A stretch of DNA of 64,000 bases from Arcobacter_B sp049472135 (GCF_049472135.1 NZ_JBMOVV010000006.1:135561-199560), one strand, 5' to 3'. Counted from the stretch's first letter, positions 1 through 8,260 are shown. Notes: generated from the sequence alone by a model not told the origin. A program made the numbers and translations.

Positions 1-499
1 TGAGATTATAAGCAAACTCTACAATCTCATCTTCTCCAATATAACCAGTAACATCACCAAAAAATTCATCAATAGAAAACTGTTCAACTAAAGGAATCTC
101 TTTTATTAAAAGTTCTTTTAACTTTTGTGATAATTCATGATACAAAGGATAATTTGGTGGCAACATCTTAAGATGAGGACAAAGCTTTAAAGCTTCGTTT
201 ACACTCATAGCCGTTTTAACTCCATATGCTCTAGCCTCATATGATGCTGTAGTTATTATTCCTCTAATTCTGCCATTTTCATCTACAAAATAGTCTTTAA
301 AACTCTTTTGTCCTTCATTTGTAAGAATTGTACTTACAAAGGCTCCTGAATTTGATGAGATTTTACGAACTTCTTTTTTTGAAGAGAAAATATTTAAGTT
401 ACTTCTTCCTCCGACTGCAACTGGAATATCTTCTAAACTACTATCTATTGTTCTATGAGCTGATACGAAAAAACAGTCTAAATCTAAATGTAAAAACAT
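1..499 (-). CDS. dinB: Y-family DNA polymerase (DinB/Pol IV type), C-terminus outside window
   Basis: Partial gene: about 166 N-terminal residues are present and the rest lies beyond base 1. Reading the minus strand from the ATG at 499 gives an N-terminus with LDLDCFFVS, the first metal-binding Asp motif of Y-family polymerases. YEARAYGVKTAM (the family's YEAR-GV--AM motif) and SIDEFFGDV (the catalytic SIDE motif) follow. These enzymes copy damaged DNA with low fidelity. A stretch between the first motif and YEAR looks longer than in E. coli DinB. It is transcribed divergently from the zinc-ribbon gene at 609. The family is clear; whether it is DinB proper or another Y-family branch cannot be settled without the C-terminus. 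Confidence 0.85.
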   Translation of the reverse strand, partial: MFLHLDLDCFFVSAHRTIDSSLEDIPVAVGGRSNLNIFSSKKEVRKISSNSGAFVSTILTNEGQKSFKDYFVDENGRIRGIITTASYEARAYGVKTAMSVNEALKLCPHLKMLPPNYPLYHELSQKLKELLIKEIPLVEQFSIDEFFGDVTGYIGEDEIVEFAYNL

Positions 500-574
500 T
501 TTGAAAGTATAACTCAAAAAAAAATCTATATCTAAATATATTGCAATTTGAAATACTTTTATTTTAACGCTCTT

Positions 575-583
575 TATGATAAT
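575..583 (+). promoter_or_regulatory. Probable sigma-70 -10 region for the zinc-ribbon gene
   Basis: TATGATAAT lies 26 nt before the first usable codon of the small gene at 609. It would place the transcript start near 590, just ahead of the AAAGG ribosome site at 597-601. No clear -35 box is seen, which is common in Campylobacterota. Inferred from sequence only. Confidence 0.4.
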
Positions 584-608
584 ATCACATCAAAAAAAAG
601 GATAAATC

Positions 609-770
609 ATAGCTACTTGTAAAAACTGCAAAAGAGAAATTGAACCTAAAAAAAGACAATGCCCATACTGTGGTATTTTAAATCCTACAGTAACTTTAAA
701 AGATATATTTATATCACTTGCTATTGTTTTAGTAGTAATGGGAGCAGTTACATTCTTTACAAAATTATAG
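609..770 (+). CDS. Small zinc-ribbon membrane protein with a non-standard start codon
   Basis: A 53-residue protein with CKNC near the N-terminus and CPYC about 15 residues later, a classic two-CXXC zinc ribbon. A C-terminal hydrophobic helix (about residues 31-51) probably anchors it in the inner membrane. The frame has a stop (TAA) at 603-605, then ATC, ATA, GCT, ACT, TGT, and no ATG, GTG or TTG before the zinc ribbon. An AAAGG site at 597-601 has ideal spacing to the ATA at 609, so ATA is taken as the start. Either it is a genuine rare start, a recent ATG-to-ATA mutation, or a base-call error. Both Cys pairs and the helix are intact, which argues for a real gene. Its role is unknown. Confidence 0.65.
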   Translation: MATCKNCKREIEPKKRQCPYCGILNPTVTLKDIFISLAIVLVVMGAVTFFTKL

Positions 771-794
771 ATTGACACTTACATATATTTCTAT

Positions 795-810
795 TATAAT
801 ATGTTATAAT
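795..810 (+). promoter_or_regulatory. Promoter with two tandem TATAAT boxes
   Basis: TATAAT occurs at 795-800 and again at 805-810, upstream of the binding-protein gene at 852. Either could serve as the -10 element. The leader would be about 35 nt and ends in AAAGGAG just before the ATG. Confidence 0.55.
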
Positions 811-851
811 TAGCGTTATATATAAAACTTTTTTGAAAAAAGGAGTATGTC

Positions 852-1586
852 ATGTTAAAAAAACTTCTATTAATAACATTATTATGTTTTTCTACACTTA
901 TTGCAAAAGAAGAAATTCTTATACCAACTGATGATTGGCCACCATTTCGTATGACAAATGAAAATATTTATAGTGGTATTGATTTTGATTTACTTGAAGA
1001 GTTATCAAAAAGATTAAATATGCAAACCAACTTTAGACACTATCCTTGGGCTAGAAGTTTAGCAAATATGAAAAATGGAACTGTCGATATGATGACAGGT
1101 ATTGCTTTAAAAAAAGAGAGACAAGAATATATAAAATATAGTTCAATTCCTTACTACTCATGTTCTCCTGTATTTTATACACAAAAAGGTTTAGGTCAAA
1201 ATATCAAAACATACAACGATTTAAAAAAGTATTTAGTAGGCTATGTAAATAATTCTGCTTATTTCAAACAATTTGACAATGATAAAACTCTACAAAAAAG
1301 AGCTGTCACAAATGAACAACAATTGTTAAAAATGTTAGCTCTTAAAAGAATGAAAGTTATAATAGGTACAGACTGTCAAGCAGACTTTGAAATAGCAAAA
1401 CTAGGATTACAAAATCAAGTGGAAAAAACTTCTTATAGACCGGAGAAAAGAATTGATTTATATGTAGGTATCTCTAGAAAATCAACACTTATTAATAAAA
1501 TAGATGAAATAAACAGAGTTTTAAAAGATATCGTTGATGAAGGAAAAGTAAAAGAGTTTGCAAGTAAATACTATGGCAATAATTAG
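852..1586 (+). CDS. Periplasmic solute-binding protein, family 3 (amino-acid type)
   Basis: 244 residues with a signal peptide (about residues 1-18, cleavage after Ala in LIAKE). The mature domain begins with the family-3 pattern: ILIPTDDWPPFRM, then GIDFDLLEELSKRLNMQ and a segment resembling the lobe-linking 'MMTGIALKKERQEYIKYS' motif (S/T-ERxxxxxFS in the family). Such proteins capture amino acids or related small molecules. No ABC permease or ATPase is adjacent, so it is either an orphan receptor for a transporter elsewhere or a sensory protein. The start is fixed by a strong AAAGGAG 5-7 nt upstream. It is monocistronic, with a strong hairpin over its stop codon. Confidence 0.85.
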   Translation: MLKKLLLITLLCFSTLIAKEEILIPTDDWPPFRMTNENIYSGIDFDLLEELSKRLNMQTNFRHYPWARSLANMKNGTVDMMTGIALKKERQEYIKYSSIPYYSCSPVFYTQKGLGQNIKTYNDLKKYLVGYVNNSAYFKQFDNDKTLQKRAVTNEQQLLKMLALKRMKVIIGTDCQADFEIAKLGLQNQVEKTSYRPEKRIDLYVGISRKSTLINKIDEINRVLKDIVDEGKVKEFASKYYGNN

Positions 1587-1608
1587 AAGACTATCTTCTA
1601 ACTATTGC
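1576..1608. terminator. Bidirectional terminator hairpin between convergent genes
   Basis: GCAATA-a-TTAGAAGA, loop CTA, then TCTTCTAA-c-TATTGC: a 14-bp stem with one internal mismatch. It spans the stop codons of the binding-protein gene (plus) and the rhomboid gene (minus), so it probably ends both transcripts. Confidence 0.8.
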
Positions 1609-2130
1609 ATATAAAAACCCCACTGCAAGACCTATAAAGTGCGCATACCAAGCAATTGGAAGACCTATTAAAAGTGGTGCAACAGAGATTAATAATACCC
1701 AAGTTATGATACCACTTCTTTGAGTTTTATCCCAATAAGCAACATATCCTAAGATAGCACAAATAGCCCCAGAAGCACCTACTAAATTCACATAATTATC
1801 TAAATAATAAATGTATGTAAAAGAAAGCAAAGATGTAGAAATACCACAAATAAAATATAAAAGTAAAAACTCTTTAGCCCCTCTAAACCTCTCAATTAAA
1901 CTTCCAAATTGATAAAGAACAAACATATTCATTGCAAGGTGAAAGATACCTCCGTGAGCAAACATAGTAGATAGTGGCTGCCACCAAAAATCATACACAG
2001 TAAAATACATATTTAATCCAAAAAGTAAACTACCCTTATTGATAGTTTCTTGAATTATATACATTATTATTGTAATAGCTATTATTGTATTTGTAGCTGT
2101 AAATTTTGATTGATTATAACTTCTTAGCAT
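1591..2130 (-). CDS. Rhomboid-family intramembrane serine protease
   Basis: 179 residues with about six hydrophobic segments. The rhomboid signature is complete: HLAMN (H64, N68) in the second helix, GASGA with nucleophile Ser120, and the partner His164 in AHFIGLAVGF. Rhomboids cut transmembrane helices of substrates within the membrane; bacterial substrates are mostly unknown. It is the last gene of the bamD-lon-unknown-rhomboid operon and overlaps the upstream gene by 17 nt, which suggests translational coupling. Assignment to the family is firm; the substrate is unknown. Confidence 0.9.
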   Translation of the reverse strand: MLRSYNQSKFTATNTIIAITIIMYIIQETINKGSLLFGLNMYFTVYDFWWQPLSTMFAHGGIFHLAMNMFVLYQFGSLIERFRGAKEFLLLYFICGISTSLLSFTYIYYLDNYVNLVGASGAICAILGYVAYWDKTQRSGIITWVLLISVAPLLIGLPIAWYAHFIGLAVGFLYAIVRR

Positions 2131-2686
2131 TGTTTTTATATACCTTTATTGAACAATCTATTCTATTAAAAATCTCTTTTTCATCATACAATCTAAAATC
2201 AGTAAATATTTTAAATATCTCTTTGTTATCTGCTTTAAAAGTTGTAAGAATTGAACCAGAATAAAACTGTTTTCTTTTTATTTTATCATCTGTACTATTT
2301 TTTTCTACTAATTTATACTCAATTGTCAAATACTTTTTAATATTTTCTTTAGGAGCTTTTTGAATAGCTTGCATATATAGTTCATTCATTTTATTTAATG
2401 AAACTAACTTCTCAACAGTTGAATTCTCAGATTTTTTATAAGAGCCATTTAATCTATAATAACCTTTTCGTAAGGCTTTAAGAGAATCATTTAAAAGTTG
2501 TTGATTATATACTTTATATTTAGTAAGAGTAATCTCTTCACATGCTAAAGGAACTACTTTTTCTTTAGTAGTTTCAGGCTCATTAACAATATATTTTACA
2601 TATAGTGTTAATGTTACTGAAATAATTATAATTGAGGCAAAAGTAAAAAAGTTATTTATAACTTGGCTTTGCCTTACTTGTCTCAT
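2114..2686 (-). CDS. Unknown single-span membrane protein
   Basis: 190 residues with one N-terminal transmembrane helix (about residues 10-30), preceded by a basic stretch; this predicts a cytoplasmic N-terminus and a periplasmic domain of about 155 residues. The domain is Lys/Glu-rich with two Cys (in ACEEIT and DCSIKV) that could form a disulfide. I do not recognise the family. It lies between lon and the rhomboid protease, 10 nt downstream of lon, and overlaps the rhomboid gene. Its single membrane span next to a rhomboid makes it a conceivable partner or substrate, which is only inference from position. Confidence 0.7.
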   Translation of the reverse strand: MRQVRQSQVINNFFTFASIIIISVTLTLYVKYIVNEPETTKEKVVPLACEEITLTKYKVYNQQLLNDSLKALRKGYYRLNGSYKKSENSTVEKLVSLNKMNELYMQAIQKAPKENIKKYLTIEYKLVEKNSTDDKIKRKQFYSGSILTTFKADNKEIFKIFTDFRLYDEKEIFNRIDCSIKVYKNNAKKL

Positions 2687-2696
2687 TTTAAAAACT

Positions 2697-5114
2697 CTAT
2701 ATTAAAGCCTCTTTTAATACATCTTCAATAGTATTAACAGCTTTAATTTCCATTGCATTTTTAACCTCAGCAGGGATATCATCTAAATCTCTTTCATAAT
2801 TCTTTTTAGGAATTAAAGCTTTAGTCATCTTAGCTTTATAAGCAGCAATAAGTTTCTCTTTTAATCCACCAATTGGTAAAACTTTACCAGAAAGTGTAAG
2901 TTCACCAGTCATTGCAACATCAGATTTAATCTCTCTATTACTTAAAATAGAAGCAATAGTTAATGCCATTGTAATACCAGCACTTGGACCATCTTTTGGA
3001 GTTGCTCCTTCTGGAATATGTAAGTGAATGTCATATCTTTTGTAAACTTCACTAGGATCAACTTTTAAATTTTCTTCTTTCTCTTTAAAAGTTTTAGGAA
3101 TAATCTCATCTTCAATTTTTAAGATTCCATTATCAATAAGAACCTTTACAACAGAGTATGAAATTCTTGAAGACTCTTTCATAACTTCACCTAAGTTACC
3201 AGTTACAGATAAAATACCTTTCCCTTTTAACTTAATAGCTTCAGTTTTTAATACATCTCCACCCACAGCTGTCCATGCTAATCCATTTGCAATACCAACT
3301 GCATTTTTCTTATCAGCTGGGTCTATTTCAAAAATAGGATTATCTAAATATGACTTTAAGTTTTTAGTAGAGATTGATACTTTTGTAGTTTTCTCATCAC
3401 TTAAAATCTTTTTAGCAGCTTTTCTAAATAACTTAGAGAATACTCTTCTTAGATTTCTAACCCCTGCTTCTCTTGTGTATTTAGAAATAATTGCTTCAAT
3501 TGTTGGTTTAGATAAAGAGATTTCACTCTTATTTAATCCATGTTTTCCTAACTCTTGTGGAATTAGATAATCTTTTGCAATATGATATTTTTCATTCGGA
3601 GTATAAGAAGAGATTTCAATAAACTCCATTCTATCTCTTAATGCAGCAGGAATTCTTCTAGCGTCATTTGCTGTTGATACAAAAATAATCTGAGATAAAT
3701 CAATTGCAAAGTTTAAATATAAATCTCTAAACTCATGGTTTTGCTCAGGGTCTAAAACTTCTAGCATTACAGCTGTTGGGTCACCTCTGTGATTAGCACC
3801 AAGCTTATCAATTTCATCTAAAACCATTACAGGATTCATTTTCTTTGCATCAATTAATCCTTTTACTAGTCTACCTGGCATTGCTCCAACATATGTTCTT
3901 CTGTGTCCTCTTAACTCATTTACATCTTCCATTCCACCTAAAGCAACTCTTACAAGTGGTCTTTGAAGTGCTTGAGAAATAGAGTTTGCAAGTGAAGTTT
4001 TACCAACACCTGGAGGTCCTACAAAACATAATACAGTACCTTTAGACTTTAAGTCTTCAACTTTTCTTTGCTCTAAAAGTTGCTTAACTGCAAAATACTC
4101 TAAGATTCTCTCTTTTGGTTTTTCTAAAGAGTAGTGATCTTTATTTAACTGTTTTTCAACATTATCAACTGAAATCTTTTCATCAGAATATTGTCCAAAT
4201 GGAATATCTAATACTTGCTCAATATAAGTTTGTAAAAGTGATGCATCAGGAGAGTCTTGGTGCATTCTACTTAACTTATCAATCTGCTTTTTAGTCTCTT
4301 TATATCCATCTTTAGGCATAAAAGGTTTGATTTTCTTAAGTCTTTTTTTGTATGACTTAATCTCTTCATCTTTTTTATTATCAGTTCCAAGCTCTTTTTG
4401 AATAGCTTTAATTTGCTCTTTTAAGAAGTAATCTTTATGAGTTTTCTCTATTTTAGAGTTTACTTTTTGAGTAATTTCTTTTTGAATTTTAAACGACTCA
4501 ATCTCTTTTTTAATAACTTCAATAATATCAAGTAATCTTTGTTCTACATCAGTTTGAGAAAAAAGTTTATAAGCATCATCTTTTTTTACTTTTAAAACAG
4601 AAGATATTAAATCTGCAATTCTTGTAGCATCATCATTCTCTTCAATAGTTTTGATTAAATCAGCTGGAAACTTAGAGTTTAATCTTGAAAGTTTTTTCAC
4701 ATGATCTATTAAAACAGAGATTTCTGATTTAACACTTTCTTCATTAAACTCTTGGTTTTCTAAGATATTTACTTCACATCTAATAGGATTTGAAGCATCA
4801 AAATCTGTAATTTTACCTTTTGCTAAACCTTGGAAAAGTACTTTTATTTTTCCATCAGGTAAAGCAACTTTTCTCATAATGTTACCAATTACACCAACAT
4901 CATAAAAAGAATCTTCTGCTCTTTTTCCTTCTTTACCATGCTTTGAAACAGCTACAATAACTAATTTATTCTCTTCAATTGCTTGTTCTACTGCACTTAT
5001 ATTCTCATCACTATTTAAGAAAAGTGGAGCAATCATAAAAGGGTATAAAAAAATCTCATCTTCAATTATCAGTGGCAGTCTTTGCGGAAATTCATCATAA
5101 TTATCTAATTCCAT
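2697..5114 (-). CDS. lon: ATP-dependent protease Lon
   Basis: 805 residues, normal length for Lon. Order: N-terminal substrate-recognition domain, a coiled segment, the AAA+ module with Walker A GPPGVGKTSLA and Walker B MVLDEIDKL, and the C-terminal peptidase domain with catalytic Ser in PKDGPSAGITM and catalytic Lys in GGLKEKLIAA. It degrades misfolded and regulatory proteins in the cytoplasm. The start is supported by AGGAG 7 nt upstream. It follows bamD by 23 nt in the same operon, an arrangement I recall from other Campylobacterota. Confidence 0.97.
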   Translation of the reverse strand: MELDNYDEFPQRLPLIIEDEIFLYPFMIAPLFLNSDENISAVEQAIEENKLVIVAVSKHGKEGKRAEDSFYDVGVIGNIMRKVALPDGKIKVLFQGLAKGKITDFDASNPIRCEVNILENQEFNEESVKSEISVLIDHVKKLSRLNSKFPADLIKTIEENDDATRIADLISSVLKVKKDDAYKLFSQTDVEQRLLDIIEVIKKEIESFKIQKEITQKVNSKIEKTHKDYFLKEQIKAIQKELGTDNKKDEEIKSYKKRLKKIKPFMPKDGYKETKKQIDKLSRMHQDSPDASLLQTYIEQVLDIPFGQYSDEKISVDNVEKQLNKDHYSLEKPKERILEYFAVKQLLEQRKVEDLKSKGTVLCFVGPPGVGKTSLANSISQALQRPLVRVALGGMEDVNELRGHRRTYVGAMPGRLVKGLIDAKKMNPVMVLDEIDKLGANHRGDPTAVMLEVLDPEQNHEFRDLYLNFAIDLSQIIFVSTANDARRIPAALRDRMEFIEISSYTPNEKYHIAKDYLIPQELGKHGLNKSEISLSKPTIEAIISKYTREAGVRNLRRVFSKLFRKAAKKILSDEKTTKVSISTKNLKSYLDNPIFEIDPADKKNAVGIANGLAWTAVGGDVLKTEAIKLKGKGILSVTGNLGEVMKESSRISYSVVKVLIDNGILKIEDEIIPKTFKEKEENLKVDPSEVYKRYDIHLHIPEGATPKDGPSAGITMALTIASILSNREIKSDVAMTGELTLSGKVLPIGGLKEKLIAAYKAKMTKALIPKKNYERDLDDIPAEVKNAMEIKAVNTIEDVLKEALI

Positions 5115-5137
5115 GTATTTACTCCTAAATCCTTATA

Positions 5138-5797
5138 TTATTCAAAAATTGATCTATAAAATGGTACTTCTACAGGTTCTATTTCTTTTGGTTCAATCCA
5201 AGACTCTTTTACTCTATTTGAGTAAATTTCAGCTGCTTTATCTTTTCCTTTTTTCTTGTAAAGATTAGCAATCTCTTCATCTAAAAGTGCTTTTGCCATA
5301 TATAATCTTGCATTCATAGTGTCAACAAGTGGCATATATGGTGATGAACTATACTTTACTTTGTACTCTTTAATATCTTCTAATGTATCTTCAATTAGTT
5401 TTTGATCTCTCATTTGGTATGTGAAACCTAAGAAGTTAGCTTTAATTTTTAAGTATCTTGCATAATCAATATTTTTACTTAATGCAAACCTTTTAATATA
5501 TTCATCTAAATAAAAGTTTGCTAATGCATACTCTTCTTCATCTATATGTGCATTTACTAAAATTAGCATTGCAGTAGGAATTAAAGGTGAATTTCTATGC
5601 TCACTCTCCAAAGAAGTATAAGTATCATCAGCTAAGTCAGTATCTCCCCTTGAAATCTGAGTTACCATTTTGTTGTACCAATATAGTGCTGGTTTATTAT
5701 ACTCTGTGCTTGTTTCGTTTTTTGAAGAACAAGCTGTAAAAATAAAAATTAAACTTGTTGCAAATAATAAACTTTTTAGTTTAAAGCTAGTTACCAT
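5138..5797 (-). CDS. bamD: Outer-membrane assembly lipoprotein BamD
   Basis: 219 residues. The N-terminus is a lipoprotein signal ending in the lipobox FTAC, so Cys22 or so would be lipidated. The rest is helical with TPR-like repeats, for example the PALYWYNKMV and LIPTAMLILVNAHIDEEEYALANFYLDEYIKRF segments, matching the YfiO/BamD family that helps BamA insert beta-barrel proteins. The family is diverse and slightly shorter here than in E. coli. It is the first gene of the lon operon. AAAGG lies 8 nt before the ATG. It is divergent from proC. Confidence 0.82.
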   Translation of the reverse strand: MVTSFKLKSLLFATSLIFIFTACSSKNETSTEYNKPALYWYNKMVTQISRGDTDLADDTYTSLESEHRNSPLIPTAMLILVNAHIDEEEYALANFYLDEYIKRFALSKNIDYARYLKIKANFLGFTYQMRDQKLIEDTLEDIKEYKVKYSSSPYMPLVDTMNARLYMAKALLDEEIANLYKKKGKDKAAEIYSNRVKESWIEPKEIEPVEVPFYRSIFE

Positions 5798-5856
5798 ATA
5801 AAATCCTTTCTTGTAAAGTTGATATTTTATCTAATACTAGCTTAGGAATTATCTGC

Positions 5857-5862
5857 TATAAT
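5857..5862 (+). promoter_or_regulatory. -10 box (TATAAT) for the proC operon
   Basis: A perfect TATAAT 28 nt before the proC ATG, followed by AAAAAGG as ribosome site. No recognisable -35 element. Confidence 0.5.
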
Positions 5863-5889
5863 AATAAAAATAATTAAAAAGGTATTAAA

Positions 5890-6654
5890 ATGAAACTAAC
5901 TTTAATAGGTAATGGAGTTATGGCTCAATCCCTAGCTAAGGGACTTATTAAAAATCATGAAGTAGAAATAATAGGAAGAGATGAATCTAAGCTAAAAGCT
6001 ATTCAAAATAAAATTCCTGGAATTACTATCAAAGTTTTAGAAGATCAAGAAAATATTACAGGTAAAAATATCCTTTTTTGTGTAAAACCATATGCACTTC
6101 ATAGTGTATCTGCAAGGCTTGAAGGAAAGGCAAATATGCTATTTTCTATTTTAGCTGGAACTACACTTGATACATTAAAAAAACAAATTGAAGCTAATCA
6201 TTATATTAGAACTATGCCAAATGTAGCAGCATCGGTACAACACTCAACTACAACAATAACAGGAGATAATGAAGCTAAAACTACTGCTATTGAAATCTTC
6301 TCATCAATTGGAAAAGCTATTTGGGTAAATACTGAAAATCAATTAGATATTGCAACTGCTATTGCTGGTTCTGGACCTGCTTATTTAGCACTTGTTGCAG
6401 AAGCTTTAGCAGATGGAGGAGTTAAAGCTGGTCTTGAAAGACATACTTGTTATGAGTTAGTTCAAGGCCTAATGGAAGGTACAGCTAAACTTTTAAAATC
6501 AAACCACCCTGCAATTATCAAAGACTCTGTAATGTCACCAGGTGGAACAACAGCTGCTGGTGTTGCCGAACTAGAAGAAGGAGCCGTTAGAGACTCTATG
6601 ATAAAAGCTGTAAATAAAGCATATGAAAAAGCTTGTGAACTTGGGAAAAAATAG
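5890..6654 (+). CDS. proC: Pyrroline-5-carboxylate reductase
   Basis: 254 residues, typical of ProC. The N-terminal Rossmann motif is GNGVMAQSLAKGL. The middle has the MPNVAASV segment, and the dimerisation domain carries AIAGSGPAYLALVAEALADGGVKAGL and SPGGTTAAGVAELEEGAVR, which are strong ProC signatures. It performs the last step of proline synthesis, reducing pyrroline-5-carboxylate with NAD(P)H. It heads an operon with three small pilin-like genes; the next gene's frame starts inside its 3' end. Confidence 0.96.
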   Translation: MKLTLIGNGVMAQSLAKGLIKNHEVEIIGRDESKLKAIQNKIPGITIKVLEDQENITGKNILFCVKPYALHSVSARLEGKANMLFSILAGTTLDTLKKQIEANHYIRTMPNVAASVQHSTTTITGDNEAKTTAIEIFSSIGKAIWVNTENQLDIATAIAGSGPAYLALVAEALADGGVKAGLERHTCYELVQGLMEGTAKLLKSNHPAIIKDSVMSPGGTTAAGVAELEEGAVRDSMIKAVNKAYEKACELGKK

Positions 6655-6925
6655 TTTTACTATTTTAGAAACATTAATAAGCATTAGCTTACTTTTATTT
6701 GTAATAAGTGGGTTTTCAAACCTTACTTATTACGACTTCAAAAATGATAACTATCAAAAGTTAAATAATTTAGAAAATATTTTCACAACAAAAAATTATA
6801 AAAATTTAAATAAATCTTTCGAAACTATAAAAATCAAAGTTAATAACAGCAAAGAAATAGATTTAAATATAAAAAAATATGAGTACGAAGATGAAACAAT
6901 CAAACTCTACAAATATGAAATCTAG
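6623..6925 (+). CDS. Prepilin-like protein 1 (minor pseudopilin)
   Basis: Up to 100 residues. The N-terminus holds a type IV prepilin-like signal: a short basic leader, then SFTILETLISISLLLFVISG, with Glu at +5 if cleavage is before Phe and a following hydrophobic helix. The residue before the cleavage point is Ser rather than the usual Gly. The C-terminal 60 residues are a short Lys/Asn-rich domain. The ATG at 6623 overlaps proC by 32 nt; TTG at 6641 would give a shorter, more typical leader, and neither has a strong ribosome site. It is likely a minor component of a type II secretion or pilus/competence pseudopilus assembled elsewhere. Confidence 0.65.
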   Translation: MKKLVNLGKNSFTILETLISISLLLFVISGFSNLTYYDFKNDNYQKLNNLENIFTTKNYKNLNKSFETIKIKVNNSKEIDLNIKKYEYEDETIKLYKYEI

Positions 6926-7256
6926 TTTCTCACTACTAGAATTAATACTAGTTACTTTAATATCATCAATTGTTATTGTGTATAGTTTAGTTTTCATAAA
7001 AGAGCTTTACCACAACAATGAAATCATAGAAAAACAAGAGATTTCAAAAATCGACTTATTAGCAACAAAAGCTTTTTTAGAAAAAAAAGCAGATTTTTAT
7101 AATCACATAAAGTATGAAAACAAAACTCTTTTTTATAAAGACTCAATACTTTTAGAAAATGTTACTAACTTTTCAATGAAAAAGAAAGATATGTTTATTT
7201 ATATAAAACTAAACTTCCAAGATGAAGTCTTAATAGAATGGGTATTTAAAATATGA
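6891..7256 (+). CDS. Prepilin-like protein 2 (minor pseudopilin)
   Basis: About 121 residues. The signal is MKSSFSLLELILVTLISSIVIV: basic leader, S before the cleavage site, Phe +1, Glu +5 and a hydrophobic helix, the hallmark of prepilin peptidase substrates. Possible starts are 6879, 6891 and 6915; 6891 is chosen because a weak GAG lies at suitable distance, and 6915 gives the shortest leader. It overlaps the previous gene and shares 4 nt (ATGA) with the next. The remainder has a beta-rich ending that fits a small pseudopilin head. Confidence 0.65.
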   Translation: MKQSNSTNMKSSFSLLELILVTLISSIVIVYSLVFIKELYHNNEIIEKQEISKIDLLATKAFLEKKADFYNHIKYENKTLFYKDSILLENVTNFSMKKKDMFIYIKLNFQDEVLIEWVFKI

Positions 7257-7588
7257 AAAAATCATATGTACTTCTATTAAGTGTGATATTAATCACCCTA
7301 TTTTCTTATCTTAGTATAAAAATTGCTACAACTAAAGCATTGAAAAATGAAAATGAAATCAATCAATACCTGTATATTCAAGCAAAAAATCACAAAGAGT
7401 TTTTAAAGGAGTATATTTATAGTCTAAAAGATTTAGAAGAAATTGAACATTTAAATATCCAAAATGATTCTTTTGAAATTGAAGCTTTTATAAAAAAAGA
7501 AGAGAGTAAAAACTTTTTTATACAAATATATGTAAAGTCAAAATATTATGACATATCTATATATGAAAAGTTTTTAATCACTAATTAG
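7253..7588 (+). CDS. Small membrane-anchored protein of the pilin-like operon
   Basis: 111 residues with an N-terminal hydrophobic helix (about residues 4-25) and a soluble domain of about 85 residues. The helix resembles those of pseudopilins, but no Glu+5 cleavage motif is present, as in PilX/GspK-like proteins with a divergent leader. It overlaps the upstream gene by ATGA, indicating coupled translation, and the convergent rdgB gene by 4 nt at its 3' end. I do not recognise a named family; association with a pilus-like system is inferred from its neighbours. Confidence 0.55.
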   Translation: MKKSYVLLLSVILITLFSYLSIKIATTKALKNENEINQYLYIQAKNHKEFLKEYIYSLKDLEEIEHLNIQNDSFEIEAFIKKEESKNFFIQIYVKSKYYDISIYEKFLITN

Positions 7589-8184
7589 ATAATCACATCT
7601 AAAACTTTTTTAGCAAGTTTTAAAGCCTTGCTTCTATGAGAAAACTCTTTTTTAACTTCATGTGGCAGTTCACCTAAAGTTGTATCAAAACCTTTTGGAA
7701 TAAATAATGGATCATACCCAAAACCTTCTGTTCCAATCTCTTCATCAATTACTTCCCCATGCATCCATCCATGAACAGTTTCAACTCTACCTTGATAAAC
7801 AATTGCTATACACGCTGTATAATATGCAGGAGTTTTTTTAATACCTTTTTCTTTTAAACTAGAAATTAATTTAGCATTATTCTCTTTGTCACTAGCATTT
7901 TCACCAGCATATCTTGCAGAATAAATTCCAGGTTCATTATTTAAAGCTGGAACTGTAAGTCCTGAATCATCAGAAATTACTATATGATTTTTAAAACCTT
8001 TCTTTTCAAGCTCATCATAAATCACTTTTGCTTTTTTTATTGCATTACCTTTAAAAGTATCTTTGTCTTCTACAATCTCAATATCACCTAAAATATCTTT
8101 AAAAGCGATTACTTCATCATTTGGCATCAACTTACCAATCTCTTTGATTTTTCCTTTATTACCTGAAGCTAAAACTATTTTCAC
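7585..8184 (-). CDS. rdgB: Non-canonical purine NTP pyrophosphatase (XTP/dITP diphosphatase)
   Basis: About 199 residues. The N-terminus reads KIVLASGNKGKIKEI, the SGNxxK phosphate-binding motif of the Ham1/RdgB family. SDDSGLTVPALNNEPGIYSARYAG and EGFGYDPLFIP are further signatures. It hydrolyses dITP and XTP to keep deaminated purines out of DNA. A TTG at 8202 opens the frame further upstream, but GTG at 8184 is preferred: AAGGA stands 6 nt before it and it aligns with the usual MKIVLASGN start. Confidence 0.94.
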   Translation of the reverse strand: MKIVLASGNKGKIKEIGKLMPNDEVIAFKDILGDIEIVEDKDTFKGNAIKKAKVIYDELEKKGFKNHIVISDDSGLTVPALNNEPGIYSARYAGENASDKENNAKLISSLKEKGIKKTPAYYTACIAIVYQGRVETVHGWMHGEVIDEEIGTEGFGYDPLFIPKGFDTTLGELPHEVKKEFSHRSKALKLAKKVLDVII

Positions 8185-8222
8185 TACTTTTCCTTTGAAC
8201 AAACTATTAAGTATTAATTATA

Positions 8223-8228
8223 TATAAT
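8223..8228 (+). promoter_or_regulatory. -10 box (TATAAT) for the MFS transporter gene
   Basis: TATAAT 33 nt before the ATG at 8261, in a T/A-rich intergenic stretch between divergent rdgB and the transporter. AGGAT serves as ribosome site. Confidence 0.45.
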
Positions 8229-8260
8229 CACAAGAAATTATATTATGTTTAGGATTACAA

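Noticed and set aside
590..778. Possible minus-strand gene opposite the zinc-ribbon gene
   Set aside because: It is the complement of a better-supported frame with CXXC motifs; its own translation has no recognisable features.
7565..7615. Terminator between the pilin-like operon and rdgB
   Set aside because: AAAAGTTTT and AAAACTTTT are complementary but about 30 nt apart and only A/T-paired; too weak to call.
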